From: an uncultured Bacteroides sp.
GTDB lineage: Bacteria; Bacteroidota; Bacteroidia; Bacteroidales; Bacteroidaceae
DNA: 64,000 bases
Assembly: GCA_900551445.1 (NCBI GenBank)
Contig: URWA01000002.1
Coordinates: forward strand, 1-64,000
Direction: 5' to 3'
The notes beneath the pieces were generated by a model, which saw only the letters and a program-made list of their open reading frames with translations, did not search any database and was not told where the DNA came from. Within the stretch, counting starts at the first letter, position 1, and the number at the start of each line of letters is the position of its first letter. Made by a program: the position numbers and the translations under genes. Shown in pieces: positions 1 to 9,790 of the stretch.

Positions 1-96
1 AGTTGAGTATTAATTGATAATAGCTGCTTTAGAGAATTTTCTCCGGACGGCAGTGATATTGGTTATAAGACGCAGCGGTTAATTGCTACTCCTGAT

Positions 97-2940
97 TTGG
101 GAACAATCAAAATGGTCGATGATACGGAAGTCCTTCAGGAAGTGGTGGTTACAGCCCTAGGTATCAAGCGTGAGAAAAAAGCATTAGGGTATGCTATGCA
201 GGAAGTGAAGGGAGAGTCATTGGTGGCTGCTCGAGAAACGAATCTTGCGAATGCATTGTCTGGTAAAATATCTGGTGTACAAGTCATTCGCTCAAGTAAT
301 GGCCCTGGTGGTTCTTCAAAAATCCAGTTGCGTGGCGCCAATTCAGTGACAGGGTTGAATCAGCCATTGATTGTGGTGGATGGCGTACCGATGGATAACT
401 TTACAGGTTCTGATAATGCCGATTTTTATAATCCTTCTTTGGATATGGGTAATGGTTTGTCGGATATCAACCCGGAGGATATTGAATCGATGTCTGTATT
501 AAAAGGTGCTTCGGCAGCGGCTCTTTATGGTTCGCGTGCCGGTAATGGAGTCATTTTGATTACGACTAAAAAAGGTAGTAAGCGTGAAGGTTTGGGCTTG
601 ACAATTTCAGCTTCCGTCTCTGCGGAAACGATTTTTATGAAGCCTGATATGCAGACTTCTTTCGGTCAGGGTACCAATGGCATTTATGATAGTGAAACTT
701 GGAATAGCTGGGGACCTGCAATGGGTACGGAATATAGTTTTAATGGGCAGAATCGTATTATGCAATATTACGATAACATTGATGCTTATTTCAAAACAGG
801 TACCAATTTTACTGAAAGTGTTTCTTTTCAACAGCAGTTTGATAAAACAGCTGTATATGCTTCTGCTACTCGTATGGATGATTCCAGTAAGATTCCGGGA
901 GCAGATTTAAGCCGTACAAATTTTACGTTGCGTGCTTCTTCAACCTTTGGCAAGGATGACCGTTGGAGTATGGATGCCAAAATTCAGTATATCAATACGG
1001 GAGCTAATAATCGTCCGCTGATTGGTAACAATGATTCAAATGCGTTTCTGACGATTTATAAATTACCTGCTTCTTTAAACATCCAGGATTATAGAAATCC
1101 GCTGACAGATGACGGAAAAATGTATTGGTGGTCACCTAATGGCTTAAATCCGTATTGGTTGGAGAAATACAACTTGAATGCAGATAACCGTAGTCGTTTT
1201 TTGTTGAATGCCTCTGTGAAATATAAAATAACCGATTGGTTGAATGTGGAAATTAGAGGCGGTAGTGATATGTATTTTACGGAAGCTACTGGAAAAGTAT
1301 ATGCAGGGGCTAGCACCAAGAATAATGGAAATAGTTCATATAGCCTGAATGAAGAACGCTTTTATGAAAATAACTTTAGCTTCTTATTTTCTGCCCAAAA
1401 GGATAATATCATCGATAAGATTGGTGCCAGTGCTACTTTTGGTGGTAACTTGATGGAACGAAAGTCTTCAGGATTAGAGAATTATGTATCTAAGCTAACG
1501 GTGCCGAACTTGTTTAACATCAATAACAGTAGTACTTCAGATCGTTCGGTGACTGAAACGTACAATCATAAGAAGATTAATTCTTTGTATGGAACTATTG
1601 GCTTGAATTACAATGGATGGGTATTCTTGGATGCTACATTCCGTAATGACTGGTCGTCTACCTTGGCAAAAGAAAACCGTTCATTCTTCTATCCTTCTGT
1701 ATCTCTTTCATGGGTGTTCAGTGATATGATTAATAAATTTAACAAACCATTGCCGGAATGGATTACGTATGCGAAAGCGCGTGCTTCATTTGCTCAGGTA
1801 GGTAATGACATGGATCCGTATCAGTTGTATGATTCTTACACAATCGGTTCTGACCAGTGGGGTAATACCACTGCAAAGCCGGGTGATACTAAATATGATG
1901 CTACGGTTCGCAGTGAGCTGATTTCTTCATGGGAAGCTGGTTTGGAAATGAAGTTCTTCAACAATCGTTTGGGCTTTGACTTTGCGTGGTATAAATCTAA
2001 TGCAAAGCGTCAATTGATGAAGATTCCGGTAAATGAGATGTCTGGATATAAGAATAGAATCATCAATGCTGGAAATATTCAGAATACGGGTGTGGAATTG
2101 ATGATTAATGCTCGTCCGGTAGAAACGGCTACATTTAGCTGGGATACTCAGATTAACTTCTCAAAAAACAATAACAAAATCCTGGATTTAGGTCCGGGTA
2201 TTCCTAAATATGAACTGGGTGGTGCCGAAGAACTGAAGGTGTATGCTGTGGCTGGAGGTAATTACGGCGAAATCTGGGGAACCAAGTTTGCCCGTGTTAC
2301 AGATCAGAACAGTCCCTATTATGGCAAGCTGATTCTGAATGATGCGGGGCTTCCTACTACTGATGGAGAAAGATATAAGATTGGTGATCAGCAGCCTGAT
2401 TGCATGATTGGATGGAACAATACTTTCAGTTATAAGAACTTTGCTTTCAGTTTCCAGTTTGATGGACGTATAGGAGGTGACATTTATTCGTACACCAACT
2501 ACATGCTGCAGACAAGTGGTCGTGCTGCAGTTACGGCTCCGGGTGGAAATCGTGAAGAATTTGTGCTCGACGGTGTAATACCTGATGGTAATGGAGGTTA
2601 TAAAGTAAATACAGTTTCTATTACCCAAGAGTCTTATTGGAAAAATGGCATTGGTACCGGTAATCAGGGTATTGCAGAAGCAAATATTTATGATGGAACG
2701 AATTTCCGTTTGCGTAATATCGCCTTGAATTACACTTTTCCACGTGAAATGTTGAAGAGAACTTGTTTCCAACAGGTAAAACTAGGTGTATCTGTGAATA
2801 ATGTATGGATGATTTACAGTGACATGAACGGTATAGATCCAGAGTCTGTAATGGTATCTAACACGAACGCAACAGGTTTCGAATTTGGTGCTTCTCCGAC
2901 ATCGCGTACTTACCTGTTTAATGTAACTCTTGGTTTCTAA
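97..2940 (+). CDS. susC: SusC/RagA-type TonB-dependent outer-membrane receptor, N-terminally truncated
   Basis: This is the outer-membrane transporter of a glycan-utilisation locus; it should form a TonB-driven barrel capped by the SusD protein that follows 19 bases later. The TonB-box region (DDTEVLQEVVVTALG), the plug domain with the typical VDGVPMDN segment, and a full barrel ending in a terminal Phe (FNVTLGF) are visible. The reading frame is open only from base 7, because a TGA lies at bases 4-6 and the other two frames also stop before base 20. There is therefore no signal peptide and only a scrap of the usual N-terminal carboxypeptidase-regulatory-like domain (IGYKTQ at about 58-75). 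The TTG at 97 and the ATG at 112 are the first possible starts, but neither would give an exported protein. It is either a decayed gene, a silent cassette of a recombining susC, or a sequence error near the edge. Family assignment is sure; functionality is doubtful. Confidence 0.85.
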   Translation: MGTIKMVDDTEVLQEVVVTALGIKREKKALGYAMQEVKGESLVAARETNLANALSGKISGVQVIRSSNGPGGSSKIQLRGANSVTGLNQPLIVVDGVPMDNFTGSDNADFYNPSLDMGNGLSDINPEDIESMSVLKGASAAALYGSRAGNGVILITTKKGSKREGLGLTISASVSAETIFMKPDMQTSFGQGTNGIYDSETWNSWGPAMGTEYSFNGQNRIMQYYDNIDAYFKTGTNFTESVSFQQQFDKTAVYASATRMDDSSKIPGADLSRTNFTLRASSTFGKDDRWSMDAKIQYINTGANNRPLIGNNDSNAFLTIYKLPASLNIQDYRNPLTDDGKMYWWSPNGLNPYWLEKYNLNADNRSRFLLNASVKYKITDWLNVEIRGGSDMYFTEATGKVYAGASTKNNGNSSYSLNEERFYENNFSFLFSAQKDNIIDKIGASATFGGNLMERKSSGLENYVSKLTVPNLFNINNSSTSDRSVTETYNHKKINSLYGTIGLNYNGWVFLDATFRNDWSSTLAKENRSFFYPSVSLSWVFSDMINKFNKPLPEWITYAKARASFAQVGNDMDPYQLYDSYTIGSDQWGNTTAKPGDTKYDATVRSELISSWEAGLEMKFFNNRLGFDFAWYKSNAKRQLMKIPVNEMSGYKNRIINAGNIQNTGVELMINARPVETATFSWDTQINFSKNNNKILDLGPGIPKYELGGAEELKVYAVAGGNYGEIWGTKFARVTDQNSPYYGKLILNDAGLPTTDGERYKIGDQQPDCMIGWNNTFSYKNFAFSFQFDGRIGGDIYSYTNYMLQTSGRAAVTAPGGNREEFVLDGVIPDGNGGYKVNTVSITQESYWKNGIGTGNQGIAEANIYDGTNFRLRNIALNYTFPREMLKRTCFQQVKLGVSVNNVWMIYSDMNGIDPESVMVSNTNATGFEFGASPTSRTYLFNVTLGF

Positions 2941-2959
2941 TATCTAAATTAAGTACAGA

Positions 2960-4924
2960 ATGAAAACAATAAATAAAATCTTTATCGGTCTGGGATTGAT
3001 TGGAATGAGTGGCTTGTATGCTTGTTCTGATTTTGATGAAGTGAACACTGATCCCTCGAAAACTCCCATAGAATCCACTTTGCCTGAATATTTTCTGAAT
3101 AGTGCAATTGGCAAGATTCAGATGGATCCGAGTACGGGTGAACGTATCTATTATTTGAACTGGGGAGATGCCGCTCGTGCTTTTGGAGAAGCTGGCATGT
3201 TGAGTGTCGGGATGTATGACGATTCTTATATTTCCAACTTCTATTATCCGTGTTTGGCAAATACCATTACTTATGCCACTTTTGCCGTAAATGAGGCGGC
3301 TAAAAGAGCAGGTTCAGATGCTTTTTATAATAATTTGGAACAGTTTGCCCGTATTTGGCGGGCGATGGTCGTTGCTCAGTTTGCCGATTCTTTTGGTCCT
3401 TATCCTTTGGATGCGGGGGCTGGTGAGAATCCTGTGTTCAGTTCTGAAAAAGATACTTATACTTTTATTCTCAACGAGTTGAAAGATGCGGTAAATAAGA
3501 TTGACACATCGGTAAGTCCGACAGAAGATCAGGCAAAGTGTGACCCTGCTTATGGATATGTTGCTGAAAAATGGCAGAAGTTAGGTAATTCCTTACGCAT
3601 GCGTTATGCCATGCGCCTGACAAATACGGATATGGCGGGTGAGGCACAGACGGAATTTGAGGATGCATGCAAGAATGGAAATTATATCAAGGACCAGGCA
3701 GACATGTTATGGTTTAAGTCGGACAACGGTTGGAATGATTATACCAGCCCTTATACACGTAGCTGGAACTTGCAGGCTTTATCTGTCACAATGGACAACT
3801 TGATGACAAATCTGGGAGGAGTATCTGTTGCAGAACAGCGCCCAGACTTGGCAAGTTATACAAAACCCAATACTTATTTGGGATATAAGTATGACCAACA
3901 TTTTGTAGGCAATACGGATGATCCTACAAAGCAGTATTGGTTGGATGGTATACCAGCTAATCTGGACCCTCGTGCGTTGAAGATGTTCTGGCTGGTCAAT
4001 GACACGAAAGCTGAGAATATGATTGATGCATCGAGTAAAGGTACTGCTATTAATCCGGATGGGGGAGAATTGCTTTTAGATGATGAAGGTAAAAACAAAG
4101 TACGAGTGACAGGAACTTATACCTGGAATGGAGTTCCTAGTGGTGCTTCTACCAGTTGGTCACCTATGCTTTCCAAGAATAAACTGATTACGACTGCAAG
4201 TGGTATCCGTTCTTGTTATCCGCTGTGGGGCAAAGAATATTGCACTGGAGGTGAAGAAGGATTAGGTCGTGTAGTATTCTATGGTGCTTGGGAATCCTAT
4301 TTCTTGCTGGCAGAAGCGGCTCTTCGTGGATGGAATACTTCTGGTATTTCTGATGAGCAGGCTTATGAAGAGGGCGTACGGGCTAGCTTCAGTTATTTTG
4401 GAGTCAGCCAATATGCAGACGCATATCTTAATTCTGAAGAATACAACCGCGTAGGTACTTCTGTGAAGTACACGCATACTGCAGAACCTTCTTCCTTTGA
4501 AGCTACTTATATAGACGGATATACAAAGGCTGAGAAGAAAGTTGAGTATCAGTATCCTGTAGCTTCAAAGACCTTGTATGGGAAAGCTTTGAATGATAAG
4601 TTGACGAAAATCATCACTCAAAAATATTTGGCGCAGATGCCGTATCTGGTATTGGAAGCATGGGCTGACCAGCGTCGTTTGGGTTTGCCTTTCTTTGATA
4701 TGACGGCCAATGAAAATATCATGACAGGTTCGGATATGTCTGATTGGACGCCGAAAGCCTGGGAGTCTGGTCAAAGCTGGAAATATTATCCGCAGCGTAT
4801 GCGTTATCCGATGTCTTTGTTGACTTCCGATGAAGTTGAATATTATCATGCGTTGGAATTGTTGGGTGGTTCGAATACTACAATGGTTCCATTGTGGTGG
4901 TCATTGGGATATAATCAGAAATAA
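2960..4924 (+). CDS. susD: SusD/RagB-family glycan-binding lipoprotein (SusD-like_2 type)
   Basis: Surface lipoprotein that captures oligosaccharide and sits as a lid over the SusC barrel. The N-terminus is a lipoprotein signal peptide with lipobox LYAC at about residues 19-22, followed by SDFDEVNTDPS, which is typical of the SusD-like_2 subgroup. The 654 residues are longer than classical SusD (about 550), which is usual for this subgroup. The C-terminal part carries the expected RMRYP segment near the end. It follows susC in the same operon and is closed by a strong hairpin terminator. The specificity is not readable from sequence; the downstream fucosidase and PNGase suggest a fucose-bearing N-glycan or glycopeptide. 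Confidence 0.9.
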   Translation: MKTINKIFIGLGLIGMSGLYACSDFDEVNTDPSKTPIESTLPEYFLNSAIGKIQMDPSTGERIYYLNWGDAARAFGEAGMLSVGMYDDSYISNFYYPCLANTITYATFAVNEAAKRAGSDAFYNNLEQFARIWRAMVVAQFADSFGPYPLDAGAGENPVFSSEKDTYTFILNELKDAVNKIDTSVSPTEDQAKCDPAYGYVAEKWQKLGNSLRMRYAMRLTNTDMAGEAQTEFEDACKNGNYIKDQADMLWFKSDNGWNDYTSPYTRSWNLQALSVTMDNLMTNLGGVSVAEQRPDLASYTKPNTYLGYKYDQHFVGNTDDPTKQYWLDGIPANLDPRALKMFWLVNDTKAENMIDASSKGTAINPDGGELLLDDEGKNKVRVTGTYTWNGVPSGASTSWSPMLSKNKLITTASGIRSCYPLWGKEYCTGGEEGLGRVVFYGAWESYFLLAEAALRGWNTSGISDEQAYEEGVRASFSYFGVSQYADAYLNSEEYNRVGTSVKYTHTAEPSSFEATYIDGYTKAEKKVEYQYPVASKTLYGKALNDKLTKIITQKYLAQMPYLVLEAWADQRRLGLPFFDMTANENIMTGSDMSDWTPKAWESGQSWKYYPQRMRYPMSLLTSDEVEYYHALELLGGSNTTMVPLWWSLGYNQK

Positions 4925-4931
4925 TCACTAA

Positions 4932-5004
4932 AAAATAGCCTGACAACCTAATTTGCAGAGGATAAATCTGTATATTTGGGCATTGTTAGGCTATTTTCGT
5001 TTTT
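4932..5004 (+). terminator. Intrinsic terminator after susCD
   Basis: Inverted repeat of 15 bases: AAAATAGCCTGACAA at 4932-4946 and TTGTTAGGCTATTTT at 4983-4997, with one G-T wobble, followed by a T-rich tract. It sits 7 bases after the susD stop, so full-length susCD message probably ends here and the enzyme genes downstream depend on readthrough or on their own promoter. Confidence 0.75.
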
Positions 5005-5096
5005 ACTCACAGGGTATTTGAAGAAAAGCCTGGTTTGAGTTCTTTCATGGAGTTTAAGTATAGGAGTTTATTGTTAATTTAAGTCTTTATATTATC

Positions 5097-6443
5097 ATGA
5101 AAAATCAATTGTTCGCAGTATTGTTTTTGTTTGGAATTTTGGGGACTTCTGTTTGGGGACAGACACCGGAAAAGGAACAAGTGGATGTACAGAAGGAAAA
5201 AAGAATGGAGTGGTTTGCGAATGCCAAATTAGGCATTTTTATCCACTGGGGTATTTATTCAGTAAAAGGGGTTTCCGAGAGCTGGTCTTTTTTCAACAAG
5301 TATCTGCCTTATGAGGAATATATGAGTCAGAAAGATGGTTTTACTGCCTCAAAATATGATCCAAAGGCCTGGGTGGATTTGATAAAAGAAAGCGGGGCAC
5401 GTTATACCGTTATTACGACCAAACATCATGATGGCATGGCTTTGTGGAACACAAAAGTTGGAGAGTTGAGTACCGTAAAGTGTACGCCGGCAAAACGGGA
5501 TTTAATCGATCCTTTTGTAAAAGAAGTTCGCAAACAAGGGTTGAAGCTGGGATTCTATTATTCGTTGTTGGATTGGTCTCATCCTGATTATCCGAATATG
5601 ACACGTACTGATGTGCGTTATACGAATGATTCTGTGCGTTGGAAACGATTTGTGGAATTCAACATGGCACAGTTATCGGAATTGAACAAGACGTGGAAAC
5701 CGGATTTGTATTGGTTTGATGGTGACTGGGAACAAACGGCTGAGGCTTGGAATTCAAAGGGCATTGTAGATTTGTTGCGTTCGGATAATAAGAATGTGAT
5801 TATCAATTCCCGTATCCAAGGTTATGGCGATTATGCTACTCCTGAACAGGGTGTTCCTATTGTGCGTCCTCAGGATAAATACTGGGAGTTGTGTATGACG
5901 ATGAATGACTCGTGGGGGTATCAGCATACGGATACCAATTATAAGTCTCCTTTTATCTTGTTGCGTACGTTTGTCGACTGTCTGAGTATGGGAGGAAATC
6001 TGTTGCTGGATATCGGTCCGAAGGAAGATGGAACCATCCCTGAGGAGCAAGTGGCTATCTTAAAGGAATTTGGCCGTTGGACCAAGAAACATAAAGAGGC
6101 TATTTATGACACTCGTGCAGGTATCCCGACGGAACATTTTCAAGGATATACTACTTTGAATAAGGGTGGAGATATTCTGTATCTGTATTTGCCTTACAAG
6201 CCTAACGGACCGATAGAAGTCAAGGGATTGATGAATAAGGTAAACCGGGTGTGGGTAGTGGGCAATGGAGCCATGTTGTCTTACAAGGTTTACAATAAGA
6301 ACTATTGGAGTGAGGTTCCCGGTAATCTGTATATTGATGTGCCCGATCGTGTGCTGGATCCGCAGATAACGGTTGTGGCCGTGCTGTTGGATGGACCAGT
6401 TAAATTGTATCGGGGAGCGGGGCAGGTGATTGAAAGTAATTAA
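5097..6443 (+). CDS. GH29 alpha-L-fucosidase, secreted
   Basis: Retaining exo-fucosidase that removes alpha-linked L-fucose from glycans. The signal peptide ends near VWGQ (about residue 21). The N-terminal half carries the family signature: LGIFIHWGIYSV, TTKHHDGMALW, and the nucleophile segment YWFDGDW, in which Asp208 is the likely nucleophile. The 448 residues fit the short GH29 form without a large C-terminal carbohydrate-binding domain. It is first in a tight group with the hydrolase-like gene (12-base gap) and the PNGase-type gene. Next to a PNGase, the likely substrate is fucose on N-glycans, either core or antenna; which linkage cannot be told from sequence. Confidence 0.93.
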   Translation: MKNQLFAVLFLFGILGTSVWGQTPEKEQVDVQKEKRMEWFANAKLGIFIHWGIYSVKGVSESWSFFNKYLPYEEYMSQKDGFTASKYDPKAWVDLIKESGARYTVITTKHHDGMALWNTKVGELSTVKCTPAKRDLIDPFVKEVRKQGLKLGFYYSLLDWSHPDYPNMTRTDVRYTNDSVRWKRFVEFNMAQLSELNKTWKPDLYWFDGDWEQTAEAWNSKGIVDLLRSDNKNVIINSRIQGYGDYATPEQGVPIVRPQDKYWELCMTMNDSWGYQHTDTNYKSPFILLRTFVDCLSMGGNLLLDIGPKEDGTIPEEQVAILKEFGRWTKKHKEAIYDTRAGIPTEHFQGYTTLNKGGDILYLYLPYKPNGPIEVKGLMNKVNRVWVVGNGAMLSYKVYNKNYWSEVPGNLYIDVPDRVLDPQITVVAVLLDGPVKLYRGAGQVIESN

Positions 6444-6455
6444 TAAAAACAGGAC

Positions 6456-8504
6456 ATGAGGAAACAAGTAATATGTAGTTTGTTTGCATTGTTGGTAGTG
6501 GGACAACTTTGGGCGCAGAATTTATATACAAGATACGAGCGTATGCTTACGTTGCCCGAAGGTTATGTCTGCTATCGTACAAATGGAAAAATAAAGATTG
6601 ATGGGAAGCTGGATGAGGCGGACTGGCAGAAGGCGCAGCCCACTTCTTCTTTTGTAGATATAAGTGGAAAGGGATTTGCCAAGCCTTGTTATGATACATC
6701 GGCCAAAATGTTGTGGGATGATCACTATCTTTATGTGGCTGCCACTTTGCAGGAAGAGGATATTAAGGCAAAGCTGAGTCAGCGGGATACCATTATTTAT
6801 TATGATAATGATTTTGAGGTATTTTTAGACCCGGATGGCGATGGACAGAATTACTTTGAAATAGAAACTAATGCAAAGGGAGTGATATTCGATTTGATGT
6901 TGGATAAGCCTTACCGTTCAGGGGGTAACTTCCTGGTGCAATGGGATTGTCCGGGATTACAGCTGGCTGTGCATCGCGAAGGAACCCTGAACAAATCGAA
7001 CGATAAGGACAAGCGATGGACGGTGGAGATGGCTATACCTCATAAGGCGCTGACGGTGAATTTCTCCAACCCGGCTGAGGCAGGGAAATACTGGCGTATT
7101 AATTTTTCACGGGTGCAGTGGTTGAAGCCCGGACAGCGGGAGGAAAACTGGGTGTGGATGCCTACGGGACGAATTGATATGCACATGCCCGACCGATGGG
7201 GATTCTTGTATCTTTCGGATAAGGTGGTCGGAAAAGGCACAGATGCATTTAAATATCCCTATAACTTAGCTGCTTATAAATTGCTGTGGGCTATGTTTTA
7301 TGCCCAGTTGGATTATTATGCCAAAGAGAAGAACTATCTGCGCGCCAAAGAGAATTTCTTTTTGACGGATGCTGAATTACAGGATTTGCCTGTGGGTTCG
7401 GGAATATCCGTAGAAGCTACCAGTCGTACATTTTGCATGTCAGTAACCGTGCCGGAAGAAAAAGTACGTTATGTGGTGGACCAGAACGGACGGTTTACCT
7501 GTGAGGCGATTACTCCCCGACAGGTAAAAAACTGGGTATGGATGCGTATCAATAAAGAGAAGGGTGATGAGTTTTATAAAAACTATTTTGCCTTGATGAA
7601 AGAATGTGGCATTAGTGGAGTCATGTTTGAAGGATATGACGAGAATACATACCGGATGTGTAAAGATGCGGGGCTGGAAGCTCATTATTGGAAGTGGACG
7701 ATGAACCGTAGAGAGGTCCTTTCTACGCATCCCGACTGGTTTGCCGTAAACCGCAAGGGGGAGTCTTGTTGCGATAAACCGGCTTATGTGGATTATTATC
7801 GTTTCTTGTGCCCGAATCATGAAGGTGTGGCTGAATATCTGGCTGCCGATTATCTGAAAGAAGCGAATCTGCCTTATGTGGATGGGGTACATCTGGATTA
7901 TGTTCGTTTCCCGGATGTGGTGCTTCCGGTTAGTTTATGGAAGAATTATGGCATTGAGCAGACAGCGGAATTACCGGAATATGATTATTGTTATTGTGAG
8001 GTGTGTCGGAGAATGTTTAAGGAACAGACCGGAAAGGATCCGTTGGATTTGAAATATCCGATGGAAGACCAGTCGTGGATAAACTTCCGCTTGGATGCCA
8101 TTACGCGTGTGGTGGATAAGATTACGCAGACTCTCAAGGCAGAAGGAAAACAAATCTCTGCAGCCGTATTCCCCGGTCCGTCGATGGCTCGTAAGATGGT
8201 GCGTCAGGATTGGGGCGAATGGTCACTCGATGCCTATTTCCCGATGATTTATAATGGCTTTTATTATGAAGGACCGAAATGGATTGGACGTTCGGTGAAA
8301 GAAAGCGTAGAGACCGTGCACGGGAAAGCCAAAATTTATGCAGGGCTGATGTTCCCGGATATTAAAAATACATTCGAACAGGCGTTGGATGAAGCTTTTA
8401 ACAACGGTGCTTCAGGTGTTTCTTTCTTTGATGGGCCAGATGAGGAATACCTTCATAAGTTTAAGGCCTATTTGGAGAAGAGAGGTTTTGAAGTCGTAAA
8501 ATAA
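6456..8504 (+). CDS. Secreted CBM9-domain protein with a glycoside-hydrolase-like TIM barrel
   Basis: The signal peptide ends at about residue 20 (LWAQ). Residues about 40-260 look like a family 9 carbohydrate-binding module (IDGKLDEADW, AKMLWDDHYLYVAA, FEVFLDPDGDGQNYFEIETN). Residues about 350-680 look like the barrel of putative glycoside hydrolases, with WMRINKEKGDEF at the start, the acidic motif VDGVHLDYVRFPD, a Cys-rich stretch CYCEVCRRMF, and DAYFPMIYNGFYYEG. I cannot name a CAZy family for the barrel. Its place between the fucosidase and the PNGase-type amidase, with 12- and 14-base gaps, suggests it helps trim or bind the same N-glycan-like substrate. Domain calls are fairly sure; catalytic activity is inferred. 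Confidence 0.75.
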   Translation: MRKQVICSLFALLVVGQLWAQNLYTRYERMLTLPEGYVCYRTNGKIKIDGKLDEADWQKAQPTSSFVDISGKGFAKPCYDTSAKMLWDDHYLYVAATLQEEDIKAKLSQRDTIIYYDNDFEVFLDPDGDGQNYFEIETNAKGVIFDLMLDKPYRSGGNFLVQWDCPGLQLAVHREGTLNKSNDKDKRWTVEMAIPHKALTVNFSNPAEAGKYWRINFSRVQWLKPGQREENWVWMPTGRIDMHMPDRWGFLYLSDKVVGKGTDAFKYPYNLAAYKLLWAMFYAQLDYYAKEKNYLRAKENFFLTDAELQDLPVGSGISVEATSRTFCMSVTVPEEKVRYVVDQNGRFTCEAITPRQVKNWVWMRINKEKGDEFYKNYFALMKECGISGVMFEGYDENTYRMCKDAGLEAHYWKWTMNRREVLSTHPDWFAVNRKGESCCDKPAYVDYYRFLCPNHEGVAEYLAADYLKEANLPYVDGVHLDYVRFPDVVLPVSLWKNYGIEQTAELPEYDYCYCEVCRRMFKEQTGKDPLDLKYPMEDQSWINFRLDAITRVVDKITQTLKAEGKQISAAVFPGPSMARKMVRQDWGEWSLDAYFPMIYNGFYYEGPKWIGRSVKESVETVHGKAKIYAGLMFPDIKNTFEQALDEAFNNGASGVSFFDGPDEEYLHKFKAYLEKRGFEVVK

Positions 8505-8518
8505 TCATTTATAAATAT

Positions 8519-9757
8519 ATGAAGATAGTTAGTATGTTTGTTTCCTTGTTCGTGGCCATGAATATCTATGCGGCAGGACATAAGGAACTTCCGGCCAAGG
8601 GCGATTTAAACTTGGCAGTGTTTAATAAGGAAAATATCCATTTCGCACCGGATATGTATCCCAATTACGCTGAAGCTGATACCAATGGCGTCATTCACCT
8701 GGTGAACGGACGTATTATTCTGAAGAAGATTCAGATACCCGATTACCAACGGGATGTAACGGTCAGTGTGAAAGTAACGTTGGCTTCGAATGGCGACCGC
8801 TGGGATAAGTCGGGTTCTTGCTTCGTGATTCCCAAACATTCAGCCATCAATCTGTTGAGTATTGCGCAGGGAAAAAAGAAGTTTCCGGAAATCGACAGCT
8901 TGAAGTTGGAGAATATGGTAGGAATCGTTCCTGGAAAAGATTACTTGCCTACGATTGAACTGATGCGTTTCATGACGCCTTTCGGAGTGGGACATTTCAG
9001 TGAGAATGACGATTCGTTGTCCAGCAAGCGTCGTCCGGTCTATATTCCCAAATGGGAGAAATGTGTACAGTGGGAACAGGATATCACCGATTTGTATTCG
9101 GCGTTGAAAGGAGAAGCCTATGTCGGTATTTTTATTGATACTTGGACAAAAGAAGGTTATGTGGCCAGTATGGATTTGAAGATAAAGGAGACTCCGGTCA
9201 CCTGCGAAAAACTGGTACGCCGTCATGTGGAACCCTTGATGAATACAGTGTACTATATCGGACAGACGTATCCGGATATTTTCGCCCGCAAATCTGTTTC
9301 TACCGATTTTGTGTTACCGGAAAATGCAAAGAACGTACGTCTGAAATACATTGTCACCGGCCATGGAGGTCATGAAGGAGGAGATGAATTTGTGCAGAAG
9401 CGGAATATCCTCTCTGTGGATGGAAAAGAGGTGTATAGTTTCGTTCCTTGGCGGGATGATTGCGCTTCTTTCCGTCGTTTTAATCCGGCTACGGGAGTAT
9501 GGTTGATCAAACGTCTGGCAGCTTATATCAGTGAGGAGGGCTATAAGACCAAAGAAGTGGAAGAACCTTTGGCCTCTTCCGATTTGTCTCGTTCTAACTG
9601 GTGTCCGGGTTCGGATGTGACACCGGAGGAAATAAGTTTGAAGGATTTGAAGGCCGGCAAGCATACCTTTACGGTAAGTATTCCTGAGGCACAGCCTGCA
9701 AGCGGTAATGAATTGAACCACTGGCTGATTTCCGCATATCTGGTGTGGGAAGAGTGA
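8519..9757 (+). CDS. PNGase F-type peptide-N-glycosidase (N-glycan amidase), secreted
   Basis: Likely hydrolyses the amide bond between Asn and the first GlcNAc, releasing whole N-glycans from glycoproteins. The signal peptide ends near IYAAG. The N-terminal part (about 30-200) matches the PNGase F N-terminal region. The C-terminal beta-sandwich has highly characteristic stretches: TGHGGHEGGDEF around residues 280-291, FVPWRDDCASF at 308-318, and SNWCPGS at 359-365. At 412 residues it is longer than classical PNGase F (about 314 mature), suggesting the two-part, type II-like form known in Bacteroidota. It is last in the fucosidase/CBM9/PNGase operon and is followed by a 12-bp perfect terminator. 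I did not map the catalytic acids residue by residue. Confidence 0.88.
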   Translation: MKIVSMFVSLFVAMNIYAAGHKELPAKGDLNLAVFNKENIHFAPDMYPNYAEADTNGVIHLVNGRIILKKIQIPDYQRDVTVSVKVTLASNGDRWDKSGSCFVIPKHSAINLLSIAQGKKKFPEIDSLKLENMVGIVPGKDYLPTIELMRFMTPFGVGHFSENDDSLSSKRRPVYIPKWEKCVQWEQDITDLYSALKGEAYVGIFIDTWTKEGYVASMDLKIKETPVTCEKLVRRHVEPLMNTVYYIGQTYPDIFARKSVSTDFVLPENAKNVRLKYIVTGHGGHEGGDEFVQKRNILSVDGKEVYSFVPWRDDCASFRRFNPATGVWLIKRLAAYISEEGYKTKEVEEPLASSDLSRSNWCPGSDVTPEEISLKDLKAGKHTFTVSIPEAQPASGNELNHWLISAYLVWEE

Positions 9758-9790
9758 TTCTTTGAAAAATATCTGTAGATTTCTTGGCAA

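Noticed and set aside
4932..5004. Riboswitch or leader of the fucosidase gene
   Set aside because: The only structure is a simple hairpin with T-tract directly after susD; no conserved multi-helix element is visible.
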